From Nitrospirota bacterium (lineage in GTDB: Bacteria; Nitrospirota; Leptospirillia; Leptospirillales; Leptospirillaceae), in the NCBI GenBank assembly GCA_021820445.1, contig JAKADN010000003.1, forward strand, positions 27,464 to 91,463: a stretch of 64,000 nt of DNA, read 5' to 3'. The position numbers were made by a program, and so were the translations under genes. This document shows, in pieces, positions 27,666-34,486 of the stretch. Below the pieces are notes generated by a model. The model had not been told where the DNA came from. It worked only from the letters and a program-made list of their open reading frames with translations, and made no database searches. The number at the start of each line of letters is the position of its first letter. Position 1 is the first letter of the stretch.

Positions 27666-27694
27666 CAAAAAAAGGGCCGGAAATATTCCGGCCC
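27666..27694 (-). terminator. Intrinsic terminator between acnA and ccl
   Basis: Arms GGGCCGGAA / TTCCGGCCC (27674-27682 and 27686-27694) with a 3-base loop, followed on the minus strand by a run of seven T. It sits in the 96-base gap, so ccl is reached only by readthrough or from a promoter within the short remaining gap. Confidence 0.85.
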
Positions 27695-27720
27695 CGAAAG
27701 TGCAAAAAGATCAGGGAGGT

Positions 27721-29643
27721 CTACTTGCTCCGCCCCTTGACGTAGGCCAGTGTTCCACCGGCCCGGACAATCTCGAGGTCCCGTGCCGAAAGCGAATGCT
27801 TGACCGGAATCTCGATCTTCTTCGTCAGGTTCTTGAGCACAAGGGTTCCCTTTTCAAGCCCGGCCGTGCTGAACTCGAGCTGATCGTCCCTGTCGATCTT
27901 GTCATAATCGGCTTCGTTGACAAAGGTCAAAGGCAGAATTCCGAAGTTGATGAGGTTGGCCAGATGAATCCTGGCAAAGCCTTTCACAATGACGGCCTTC
28001 ACGCCCAGGTACATGGGGGCGAGAGCCGCATGTTCACGACTTGAGCCCTGACCGTAGTTCGTGCCACCCACGATGAATCCTCCGCCGGCTTCCTTGGCTC
28101 GCTTCGGGAAGGTCGGATCCACTGATTCGAAGACATATTGGGAAATGGCCGGAACATTGGAGCGGAGCGGGAGAACCTTGGCTCCGGCAGGCATGATGTG
28201 GTCGGTGGTGATGTTGTCCCCGACCTTCAGAAGAACCGATCCTGAGACCGTTTCGGAAATGCGATCCCGTGTTGGAAGGGGTTTGATATTCGGCCCGCGA
28301 AGGACTTCAACGCCGTGGCCATCCTTCGGGGGGAAGATCATCATTCGATCGTCAAGAATATACTTTTCTGGAATCGAGACCTTTTCCGCCTTGACACCCA
28401 GGTCACGGGGATCGGTGATGACCCCGGCAATGGCGCAGGCGGCGGCAACCTCGGGGCTGGCCAAGTAGACTTTGGCGTCCTTTGTCCCGGATCGACCTTC
28501 GAAATTGCGGTTGAAGGTGCGGACGGAAACCCCACCGGACGGAGGCGCAAATCCCATTCCGATACAGGGTCCGCAGGCTGATTCGAGAAGACGGGCGCCT
28601 GCGGTGATCAGGTCTCCCAGAACGCCGTTTTGGGAAATCATTTCCAGCGTTTGGCGGGACCCGGGAGAGAAGCCGAGGCTGACCGAAGGGTGAACCGTCT
28701 TTCCCTTCATGATGGCTGCAATCCCAAGAAGATCCTGATAAGAGGAGTTTGTGCAAGAACCGATCGCCACTTGGCTCACAGGGGTGCCCTGAATTTCCCG
28801 AACCTTGACGACATTGTCCGGAGAGTGGGGCTGGGCAATCAAGGGTTCGAGCGTATTGAGATCGATTTCGACGGTCTCATCATAGGTCGCATCGGCATCG
28901 GCGGAAAAGGGGGCATAATCGTTTTCCCGTCCCTGGGCCTTCAAATACTTCCTTGTTTCTTCGTCCGAGGGGAAAATCGAGGTCGTCGCCCCCAGTTCGG
29001 CCCCCATATTTGTGATTGTGGAGCGCTCGGGAACGGACAGCCCCTTGACCCCTTCTCCACCATATTCAAAAATTCTCCCCACGCCTCCCTTGACGGTCAG
29101 ACGCCGGAGAAGTTCCAGGATCACATCCTTGGCCGACACAAAGGGCTGAAGCTTTCCAGTCAGCTTGACCAGAACCACCTTGGGCATGGTGGTATAAAAA
29201 GGCTCTCCCCCCATCGCCAGGGCCACGTCAAGGCCTCCGGCGCCGATGGCCAGCATTCCGAGGCCGCCATTGGTGGGAGTATGGCTGTCGGAACCCAGGA
29301 GGGTCTTGCCGGGCTTTCCGAAACGTTCGAGATGCACCTGATGGCAGATACCGTTGCCGGGACGCGAAAACACGATCCCATATTTCGCGGCCACCGTCTG
29401 GAGGTAACGATGATCATCCGCGTTTTCAAAGCCGGTCTGAAGCATATTGTGGTCAACATAGGATACGGACAGTTCCGTCTTGACGTGGTCGAGGCCCAAG
29501 GCTTCAAACTGGAGGTAGGCCATAGTTCCCGTCGCATCCTGCGTCAGGGTCTGGTCGATTTTGATTGCAATTTCCTTTCCGGGAACCATTTCACCGGAAA
29601 CGAGATGATTCTTGATGATCTTTTGGGTCAGGTTAAGCGCCAT
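27721..29643 (-). CDS. acnA: Aconitate hydratase
   Basis: 4Fe-4S enzyme isomerising citrate and isocitrate, needed in both directions of the TCA cycle. The 640-residue protein is of the shorter, mitochondrial/IPMD-like aconitase type. Cluster ligands are Cys297 in GSCTNSSYQ and Cys357/Cys360 in ACGPCIGMG. Other blocks are GSDSHTPTNGGLGM, GTKDAKVYLASPE, DNITTDHIMPAG and GGTNYGQGSSREHAAL in the C-terminal swivelling domain. It has its own leader with a 19-base palindrome and lies between two intrinsic terminators, so it may be its own transcription unit within the carbon-fixation group. Confidence 0.96.
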   Translation of the reverse strand: MALNLTQKIIKNHLVSGEMVPGKEIAIKIDQTLTQDATGTMAYLQFEALGLDHVKTELSVSYVDHNMLQTGFENADDHRYLQTVAAKYGIVFSRPGNGICHQVHLERFGKPGKTLLGSDSHTPTNGGLGMLAIGAGGLDVALAMGGEPFYTTMPKVVLVKLTGKLQPFVSAKDVILELLRRLTVKGGVGRIFEYGGEGVKGLSVPERSTITNMGAELGATTSIFPSDEETRKYLKAQGRENDYAPFSADADATYDETVEIDLNTLEPLIAQPHSPDNVVKVREIQGTPVSQVAIGSCTNSSYQDLLGIAAIMKGKTVHPSVSLGFSPGSRQTLEMISQNGVLGDLITAGARLLESACGPCIGMGFAPPSGGVSVRTFNRNFEGRSGTKDAKVYLASPEVAAACAIAGVITDPRDLGVKAEKVSIPEKYILDDRMMIFPPKDGHGVEVLRGPNIKPLPTRDRISETVSGSVLLKVGDNITTDHIMPAGAKVLPLRSNVPAISQYVFESVDPTFPKRAKEAGGGFIVGGTNYGQGSSREHAALAPMYLGVKAVIVKGFARIHLANLINFGILPLTFVNEADYDKIDRDDQLEFSTAGLEKGTLVLKNLTKKIEIPVKHSLSARDLEIVRAGGTLAYVKGRSK

Positions 29644-29695
29644 TGCTTAATCTCCTTGGCAGGGGATGGGTCCACACATCCGGGGACTAGATTCG

Positions 29696-29714
29696 TCTCT
29701 CATCCGATGAGAGA
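29696..29714. promoter_or_regulatory. 19-base palindrome in the acnA leader
   Basis: TCTCTCATC-C-GATGAGAGA: 9-base arms around one base, 53-71 bases before the acnA start. It could be a regulator-binding operator or an RNA stem. No regulator gene adjoins it. Confidence 0.45.
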
Positions 29715-29793
29715 GCCCCGGCAACAAACACGCACCTCAAAAAACAATTTGGGCGCGGAATCGCGTCCAAATATTTTATCCTGATTTTATGGC

Positions 29794-29841
29794 AAAAAAA
29801 AGCCCCCATTTTTGGTCCGAAAAATGGACAAAAAATGGGGG
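29794..29841 (-). terminator. Intrinsic terminator after the small membrane protein gene
   Basis: Arms CCCCCATTTTTGGTCC (29803-29818) and GGACAAAAAATGGGGG (29826-29841), complementary except at one position. On the minus strand it is followed by a T-run from the eight A at 29794-29801. It separates ccsA-ccsB-small ORF from acnA. Confidence 0.8.
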
Positions 29842-29877
29842 AAGAAGAGAGATTTTAAGAAAGTAAGAAAAAGTTCT

Positions 29878-30042
29878 TTATGGCCAAAGATGGGTCGCTG
29901 AACCCGGCAACCAAGCTTTCATGTGGTTTGCACTTTCGGCCCCTTCTCCCAGAAAAATGATGAAAAAGAGAAGCGCCGCCAAAATAATCACACCGCCCAC
30001 GATCGCAGGTCCCGTTGCCATTTGTGCTCTTTCTTCTGCCAT
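29878..30042 (-). CDS. Small single-span membrane protein, 54 residues
   Basis: An ORF below usual length cut-offs but with a very strong ribosome-binding site (GGGGGGTGAAGGAAA before the ATG). The product begins MAEERAQMATGPAIVGGVII and continues LAALLFFIIFLGEG, one convincing membrane helix of about 19 residues, then a polar tail ending ATHLWP. It lies 31 bases after ccsB on the same strand and directly before a strong terminator, so it is the last gene of the ccsA-ccsB unit. I recognise no family. It could be a subunit or membrane anchor for a redox or carbon-fixation complex, but nothing in the sequence says which. Single-helix subunits of cytochrome oxidases look similar. Confidence 0.7.
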   Translation of the reverse strand: MAEERAQMATGPAIVGGVIILAALLFFIIFLGEGAESANHMKAWLPGSATHLWP

Positions 30043-30073
30043 TTTCCTTCACCCCCCTTCGATTGATTAGCCC

Positions 30074-31057
30074 CTAGAATGTGGAGTAAAGGGGCTTCAC
30101 ATGCTCGGTCGTGCTGTCCTCGAAATCACGAGGAACCCCGAGCGATTCTATTGCCTTCACAAGATCGTGGTAGTAAAAGGCAACCTTCACGGGATATTTT
30201 TTTCCCGCCGCTTCAAGCCGGGCAATCTTGTCAGTCGCCTTGCCCATGCCGCGCTCCACGATGGCCCCGGCATGCCCAAAGGCGACCCCTTCCGGCATCC
30301 GCTCCTGGAATCGGCCCGAGATAAAGGCCGCTACCGGCTTGTCAAAGCCACCAGAAAGAATCAGGTCAGCAACCTGTTCTTCGTAAGAGCCCCCCGGCTC
30401 ACCCAGCATGGCAACACCCTTGACCCGGGGATCCCCTTTGATCTCTTTCAGCACGTCCGCATAGGTGGTATTGGAGATGATATCACCACCAATAGCCAGC
30501 GCCATGTAGGTTCCCCATCCGCGCCGCCGGAACATTTCAGCGGTCGTGACGGTCAGACCGCCGCTCTTGGAAATGACCACAATGCCACCGTCCCGGAATG
30601 CAACCGAAGGATCCTTTCCTCCGATGGCTCCAACCCGGCCGACGGAAGGAACGAAGCACCCGAGACTTGTCCCTCCGACAATAATGGCTCCCCGACGAAC
30701 CTTCTCCTGGTAAATAATCTCCGAATCACGAATGGGGACATGTTCGGTGATAATATACAGAACCTTGATTCCATTGTCCAGACACTCCATGACCGCATCC
30801 AGCACAGAAACGGGGGGCACGTAGATCAGGGCGGTGTTCAGAAGCTTTCCGACCTTCGGATCGCTGACCGCCTCTTTCAGGGTATCGAATACCGGAACCG
30901 GCAATTCGGTCGAGCCTCCCTTTCCGGGAGTAATCCCCGCCTTGACGATCCCGGGGTAGAGAGCCTCCGACTCCTTGATTACCTGGGAGGCCTCACGGCC
31001 GGTAGCCCCAATCACGACAATACCCGTCTTGTCATTCAGATAGACAGTTCCCTTCAA
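30074..31057 (-). CDS. ccsB: Citryl-CoA synthetase, small (SucD-like) subunit
   Basis: Homologue of succinyl-CoA synthetase alpha, expected to pair with CcsA to make citryl-CoA from citrate, ATP and CoA. The 327-residue protein shows GIVVIGATGREASQV (CoA loop), AGITPGKGGSTELPV, IITEHVPIRDSE, VVISKSGGLTVTTAEM, ALAIGGDIIS and the phospho-His site FGHAGAIVERG (His262). It is clearly distinct from the sucD encoded at 21427. I chose the TTG at 31057, which has GAGGGGG upstream, over starts that would run into ccsA. Context with ccl and acnA gives the Ccs assignment. Confidence 0.85.
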   Translation of the reverse strand: MKGTVYLNDKTGIVVIGATGREASQVIKESEALYPGIVKAGITPGKGGSTELPVPVFDTLKEAVSDPKVGKLLNTALIYVPPVSVLDAVMECLDNGIKVLYIITEHVPIRDSEIIYQEKVRRGAIIVGGTSLGCFVPSVGRVGAIGGKDPSVAFRDGGIVVISKSGGLTVTTAEMFRRRGWGTYMALAIGGDIISNTTYADVLKEIKGDPRVKGVAMLGEPGGSYEEQVADLILSGGFDKPVAAFISGRFQERMPEGVAFGHAGAIVERGMGKATDKIARLEAAGKKYPVKVAFYYHDLVKAIESLGVPRDFEDSTTEHVKPLYSTF

Positions 31058-31086
31058 GAGATTCCCCCTCAGTATGATTTGAAAGC

Positions 31087-32337
31087 CTAGACGACCTGCT
31101 CCGGCTTGTATCCTACATGCTTGATCATGAGCTCTTTCAGTCGGATGGGCGCTTCCGTGATGGGAAGCTGCGAATCGTATATCTCCCCACGGATTCCATT
31201 CCGGACAAAGCATTCGTGAAGCATCTTGAGCCCCTTGACATATTCGGGACCGGACCGCCGGACAACCCAGACAAGGTTCTTGTCGAGCTTTCCTTCGGCA
31301 TTCATGTCGTCAAGCGCCTTGGCCAGACCTTCGCCCAGGGTCACATCGATCCGGGTGTTGCTGGCCGTTCCGCCGCAGACAAGGACCCCCTTCAAGCCGG
31401 GCTTCGACAGAATGATCCTTGAAATCCGGTACATTTTTTCCGCAGGCGGATTCCCTCCGATATCGGTCAGATTGGCGATTCGAAGGCCGGCCTCGATCGC
31501 AGTTTCCGCCGTCACCGTTGAACCACCACCGCCAAAGGTCATCATCGCGATGTCTCCGTCGAGCTCCACATAGGAGCCCGCCTTGCCCCGATGATCTCCC
31601 TGGTCGATCAGGATCGCATCCTGCTCACGCTGCGTCAGCGGACGGCCCTGAGCGCTTCTCGCTCCATAGATGACCGCCGGATTAACGGAAGCGTCATCAT
31701 CGAGAATGACGACGGCGTCAGCGGCCACAATTTTCCTCTTGTCTCCGGAGCGGGCCACAACGAGGGGATTGATCTCGAGAAGTCGGCTTTCCGATCCCCA
31801 AAATGCATTGTAGACACTGACGATCACCTCAGAAAGCGGGCGAAGAAGCTCCTTGTCGGAGAATCCGATGCCGACCAAAAACTGGCGGATCTGATAGGGA
31901 TAGACGGATCTCACATCGGAGACGACATAGGTATGGATCAGTTTCGGATCGATTTCCTCGACATCCATTCCGCCATGTTCGCTGAAGATAATTGCGGGAG
32001 CTCTATCCTTCGTGGAATAGGTAACGCTCAGATAGAACTCCTTTTCGATGTCTAGCTTTTCCTCGACAAGAGCCCCGATCGACTTTTCACCATAAACCTC
32101 CCGGGTTGCCAGGTCAGAAAAGACCTTTTCAACCTGGGACTTATCGGAAACGACCTTGACGGCTCCGGCCTTTCCACGTTTTCCGACCAGCACCATCGAC
32201 TTGATGACGACTCCCGGCTCTTTCTCGACAAACTGGCGGACTGCATCATTCATCTCCGCGGAAAAGACATAACGAGGGACGGGAATCTTATACTTCTTGA
32301 AGATGGCTCCCAGTGCCTCGTGCTCATAAAGCTTCAT
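31087..32337 (-). CDS. ccsA: Citryl-CoA synthetase, large (SucC-like) subunit
   Basis: ATP-grasp homologue of succinyl-CoA synthetase beta and of the N-terminal part of ATP-citrate lyase. The 416-residue protein has VIKSMVLVGKRGKAGAVKVV (nucleotide loop), FSEHGGMDVEEIDP, SRLLEINPLVVARSGDKRK (Mg-binding end), ELDGDIAMMTFGGGGSTVTA, NLTDIGGNPPAEKM and VVRRSGPEYVKGLKML. A second succinyl-CoA-synthetase-like pair beside aconitase and a short citrate-synthase-like gene is the known arrangement of the Hydrogenobacter-type citrate cleavage pathway. A candidate promoter lies 72-101 bases upstream, and AAGGAG precedes the ATG. Confidence 0.87.
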   Translation of the reverse strand: MKLYEHEALGAIFKKYKIPVPRYVFSAEMNDAVRQFVEKEPGVVIKSMVLVGKRGKAGAVKVVSDKSQVEKVFSDLATREVYGEKSIGALVEEKLDIEKEFYLSVTYSTKDRAPAIIFSEHGGMDVEEIDPKLIHTYVVSDVRSVYPYQIRQFLVGIGFSDKELLRPLSEVIVSVYNAFWGSESRLLEINPLVVARSGDKRKIVAADAVVILDDDASVNPAVIYGARSAQGRPLTQREQDAILIDQGDHRGKAGSYVELDGDIAMMTFGGGGSTVTAETAIEAGLRIANLTDIGGNPPAEKMYRISRIILSKPGLKGVLVCGGTASNTRIDVTLGEGLAKALDDMNAEGKLDKNLVWVVRRSGPEYVKGLKMLHECFVRNGIRGEIYDSQLPITEAPIRLKELMIKHVGYKPEQVV

Positions 32338-32404
32338 CGGCTCTTGACTCCTTGAAATTGGGTATCGGAAGGGAATTTCATCTGCCGCTTATGGGAAAAT
32401 TCCG

Positions 32405-32417
32405 CAGTATGATACTG
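32405..32417. promoter_or_regulatory. 13-base palindrome over the ccsA -10 box
   Basis: CAGTAT-G-ATACTG, perfect 6-base arms around one base, coinciding with the predicted -10 hexamer of the ccsA promoter. A repressor bound here would block transcription of the citrate-cleavage genes; this is inference. Confidence 0.4.
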
Positions 32418-32438
32418 AACAATGGGGGTCCGAGTCAA
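32409..32438 (-). promoter_or_regulatory. Predicted promoter of ccsA-ccsB
   Basis: TTGACT (32433-32438), an 18-base spacer and TATCAT (32409-32414) on the minus strand, about 70 bases before the ccsA ATG. Confidence 0.45.
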
Positions 32439-32852
32439 ATCCGATAAGCCAAGATCACGAATTAGGGACCGTGGTGATCCTCCGGAAGAGATCCATGACG
32501 CCGACGGGCGAATCGCAAGTCCCATCCCGTCCGGACAGCAAGAGCCACATACATTCATCGGAACGGAGATCCTCGTCCCGAGTCAGAACGAGGTTTGATA
32601 GACGAAACCAGAAAGCGATCAGGGAGAATAGGTCTCGGAAATGGGGATCGACAGCCCGGGCAGAACGGGAGGGGCGCATCGGCCCCTGTTTTTGTGTCGG
32701 AATCTTTTTTGCCGGATCAGGCACACGAGGAGGAAAGCCCTTGAAAAGAAGCTCACGAAAAACCAACGGATTCTGAAAGACTCATAGCCCGCAAGATGTC
32801 GCTGAGCTGACTTGGGCAGGTCATGAAAGATCGGATGCGCCCCAAAAGACCC
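32439..32852. other. Divergent intergenic region without a supported gene
   Basis: About 410 bases between the ccsA and lexA promoters. Short open frames exist on both strands, for example 32455-32766 on the minus strand, but they have no ribosome-binding site, no recognisable motif and an unconvincing residue mix. I see no RNA gene, no repeat and no mobile element. Confidence 0.5.
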
Positions 32853-32881
32853 TTGACCGCTCTGAATGGCTTTGTTATGTT
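32853..32881 (+). promoter_or_regulatory. Predicted promoter of the lexA-polymerase operon
   Basis: TTGACC (32853-32858), a 17-base spacer and TATGTT (32876-32881). The predicted start falls near 32888, inside the adjoining inverted repeat. Confidence 0.6.
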
Positions 32882-32883
32882 TT

Positions 32884-32907
32884 TAAGGTGAACAAATGAT
32901 CACCTTA
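32884..32907. promoter_or_regulatory. Candidate LexA operator (inverted repeat)
   Basis: TAAGGTGA-N8-TCACCTTA, perfect 8-base arms, located at about -4 to +20 relative to the predicted lexA start site and covering the first ATG and its AAGGTGA Shine-Dalgarno. Position and symmetry fit an autoregulatory operator. It differs from the E. coli (CTGT-N8-ACAG) and Bacillus (GAAC-N4-GTTC) LexA boxes. A translational hairpin is the alternative. Confidence 0.55.
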
Positions 32908-33558
32908 GCACCATATGGAGCCGGGACCGCTATGGAGACCTCCGGGGAGACACTGACCACCAGGCAGGCGGAAATTCTTCATTTCATCCATCTGCACATC
33001 GAACAGCTCGGATACCCCCCCACTCTTCGGGAAATCGCCAACAAGATGGATATCCGGGGGATCAGCGCCGTCCGGAAACATCTTGATGCGCTGGTTCGAA
33101 AAGGGCATCTCATTCGTAGAAAGGGTGCCCGGGCCCTCGATGCGGAGTCCCTTCTTCCTTCGACAGTCCCGGTCCCCGTTCTTGGCCGCGTTGTGGCAGG
33201 CATTCCGGTCAACGCAACGGAAAACCGTTTGGATACCATCGCGATCGACCCCTCCTGGTTACCTTCCGGACCCGTTTTTCTTCTCCGGGTCAAGGGCGAC
33301 AGCATGAAACAGGCGGCTATTCTGGATGGCGACTATGTCCTTGTCCGTGCAAAGGAAACGGCGGAAGAGGGAGCGATCGTGGTCGCCGAGATCGACGGAG
33401 AAACAACGGTCAAGAGACTCCGGAAAAAGGGCGGACGCCTCATCCTGGCTCCTGAGAACCCCGACTACAATGAAATCCCTGTCGCCGAGGGCAGTGCATT
33501 CCGCATCGTTGGGACGGTGTGCGGCCTCTTCCGCCCCTCTCTCGAAGGTTCGCATTGA
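32896..33558 (+). CDS. lexA: SOS repressor LexA
   Basis: DNA-damage-response repressor that self-cleaves when RecA filaments form. Counting from the first ATG it has 220 residues. The winged-helix domain starts LTTRQAEILHFIHLHIEQLG; its recognition helix (DIRGISAVRKHLDALVRKGH) differs from the usual SPNAAEEHL. The S24 domain has the Ala101-Gly102 cleavage site (GRVVAGIP), Ser136 in KGDSMKQA and Lys173 in TVKRLRKKGG, so autoproteolysis should work. The start is ambiguous: the ATG at 32896 uses AAGGTGA but leaves almost no leader; the ATG at 32932 would give the normal LexA N-terminus. It overlaps the next gene by four bases (TTGA). Confidence 0.95.
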   Translation: MITLAPYGAGTAMETSGETLTTRQAEILHFIHLHIEQLGYPPTLREIANKMDIRGISAVRKHLDALVRKGHLIRRKGARALDAESLLPSTVPVPVLGRVVAGIPVNATENRLDTIAIDPSWLPSGPVFLLRVKGDSMKQAAILDGDYVLVRAKETAEEGAIVVAEIDGETTVKRLRKKGGRLILAPENPDYNEIPVAEGSAFRIVGTVCGLFRPSLEGSH

Positions 33559-34211
33559 GACAGGCCCCGCTCCCCCCTTCCGGCGCACCTCCCTTGCCGC
33601 CACTTTTCCTGCAACAGACCTCGCTGCAATCGCCTCTCCTCCTGCAGGGAGAAGAACCCCGGCTCGGCATTTTTGTCCACCGCATCGTGGCATCCCGCCT
33701 TCTCGATCCGGCCGAATCCGGAAGTTCATGCCTCATTGTCTGCGGCGACAATGTCTTTCGGCCCGACATTATCGTGCAGAGCGCGAAAGCGGTCGCGATG
33801 GATCCGCACACGCTCCTTTCACGCATCCGGATCTCGCGAGCGGTCACAATCCACCAGTTCCACACGCTTATCGTCTCCCGGATCGCGGAAGAGCTCAAGA
33901 GATTCCGGGCATCGCTGATCATTCTGTCCGGTATCCTCCCCCTTTTTTCGGACGGGGCAGTTTCCGAGAGAGAGTCCTCAGGACTTCTGCTCTCCGTCAT
34001 GACGACACTTCGCGGGGTCGCGCTCAGGAGAAGCATTCCCTGCATTCTTCCCGTCGACCGCTGCGAAGCCGTGAAGGACGCCCGTTCCGGGCGCCTCCTC
34101 TCTCTCCTGGAATCATTGATCGAGTCGGCAATTCTTCAGGAGCTGCCAAGGAACGAGAAGTCCGCTCCCCGTCGAATCCCCGGGAAGCTCTTCGCAGACC
34201 AGGAGCCCTGA
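33555..34211 (+). CDS. Rad51/RadA-like protein lacking Walker motifs (predicted repair accessory factor)
   Basis: A 218-residue protein, translationally coupled to lexA through a TTGA overlap, with GAAGG before the TTG. The middle aligns by eye with the core of archaeal/eukaryotic RadA/Rad51: VCGDNVFRPDIIVQSAKAVA corresponds to the DTEGTFRPERI strand-helix, MDPHTLLSRIRISRAVTIHQ to the DPxxxLxNIxxARAxxxxHQ segment, and RASLIILSGILPLF to the Walker B strand. The Walker A loop expected around residues 32-40 reads QGEEPRLGIF, without GKT/S, and the Walker B Asp is Ser, so ATP hydrolysis is unlikely. ImuA-type proteins are likewise degenerate RecA relatives beside SOS polymerases. By context, it probably helps the downstream polymerase. 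Homology is by pattern only. Confidence 0.6.
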   Translation: MRQAPLPPSGAPPLPPLFLQQTSLQSPLLLQGEEPRLGIFVHRIVASRLLDPAESGSSCLIVCGDNVFRPDIIVQSAKAVAMDPHTLLSRIRISRAVTIHQFHTLIVSRIAEELKRFRASLIILSGILPLFSDGAVSERESSGLLLSVMTTLRGVALRRSIPCILPVDRCEAVKDARSGRLLSLLESLIESAILQELPRNEKSAPRRIPGKLFADQEP

Positions 34212-34486
34212 TGGGACGGACGCTGCCCACCTTTACAATGAACGTCGACCAGACGCTGTCCGACCTCTCCCGATTCCGGAGAGCCCTCAGGCGAGAGGAC
34301 CAGAGTCTTCTCGACGGCCTCTTCGCCGATGCGCGCCTTCATGCCCAGGCCGGCGCCTTTCTCTCTCCCGTGGACCCCTTTCCGGTGATCCTGCTCTGCA
34401 TGCTTCTCGAAGAACGTCGCGAACGCCTCCTTCTCGAGGGCCGCATCCGGGAAATCGAGGATCGTGGTGAAGGCCATTCGTCCTGA
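34211..34486 (+). CDS. Small polymerase-associated protein of unknown function
   Basis: A 91-residue protein starting MGRTLPTFTMNVDQTLSDLS, then RFRRALRREDQSLLDGLF and ILLCMLLEERRERLLLEGRI. It looks all-helical, with a highly charged end. The ATG overlaps the preceding stop by one base (TGATG), and the end overlaps polB by 23 bases, so it is tightly coupled to both. Short proteins with a similar MGRT...F(R/K)RALR pattern are, as I recall, encoded beside this kind of PolB in archaea and bacteria, but I cannot verify that here. A polymerase subunit or clamp-like adaptor is a guess from context. Confidence 0.6.
   Translation: MGRTLPTFTMNVDQTLSDLSRFRRALRREDQSLLDGLFADARLHAQAGAFLSPVDPFPVILLCMLLEERRERLLLEGRIREIEDRGEGHSS

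Noticed and set aside
28630..29784. 384-codon plus-strand frame opposite aconitase
   Set aside because: Shadow of acnA; no domain recognisable and no start signal.
32455..32766. Minus-strand frame between ccsA and lexA
   Set aside because: No ribosome-binding site or motif, and the composition looks non-coding.
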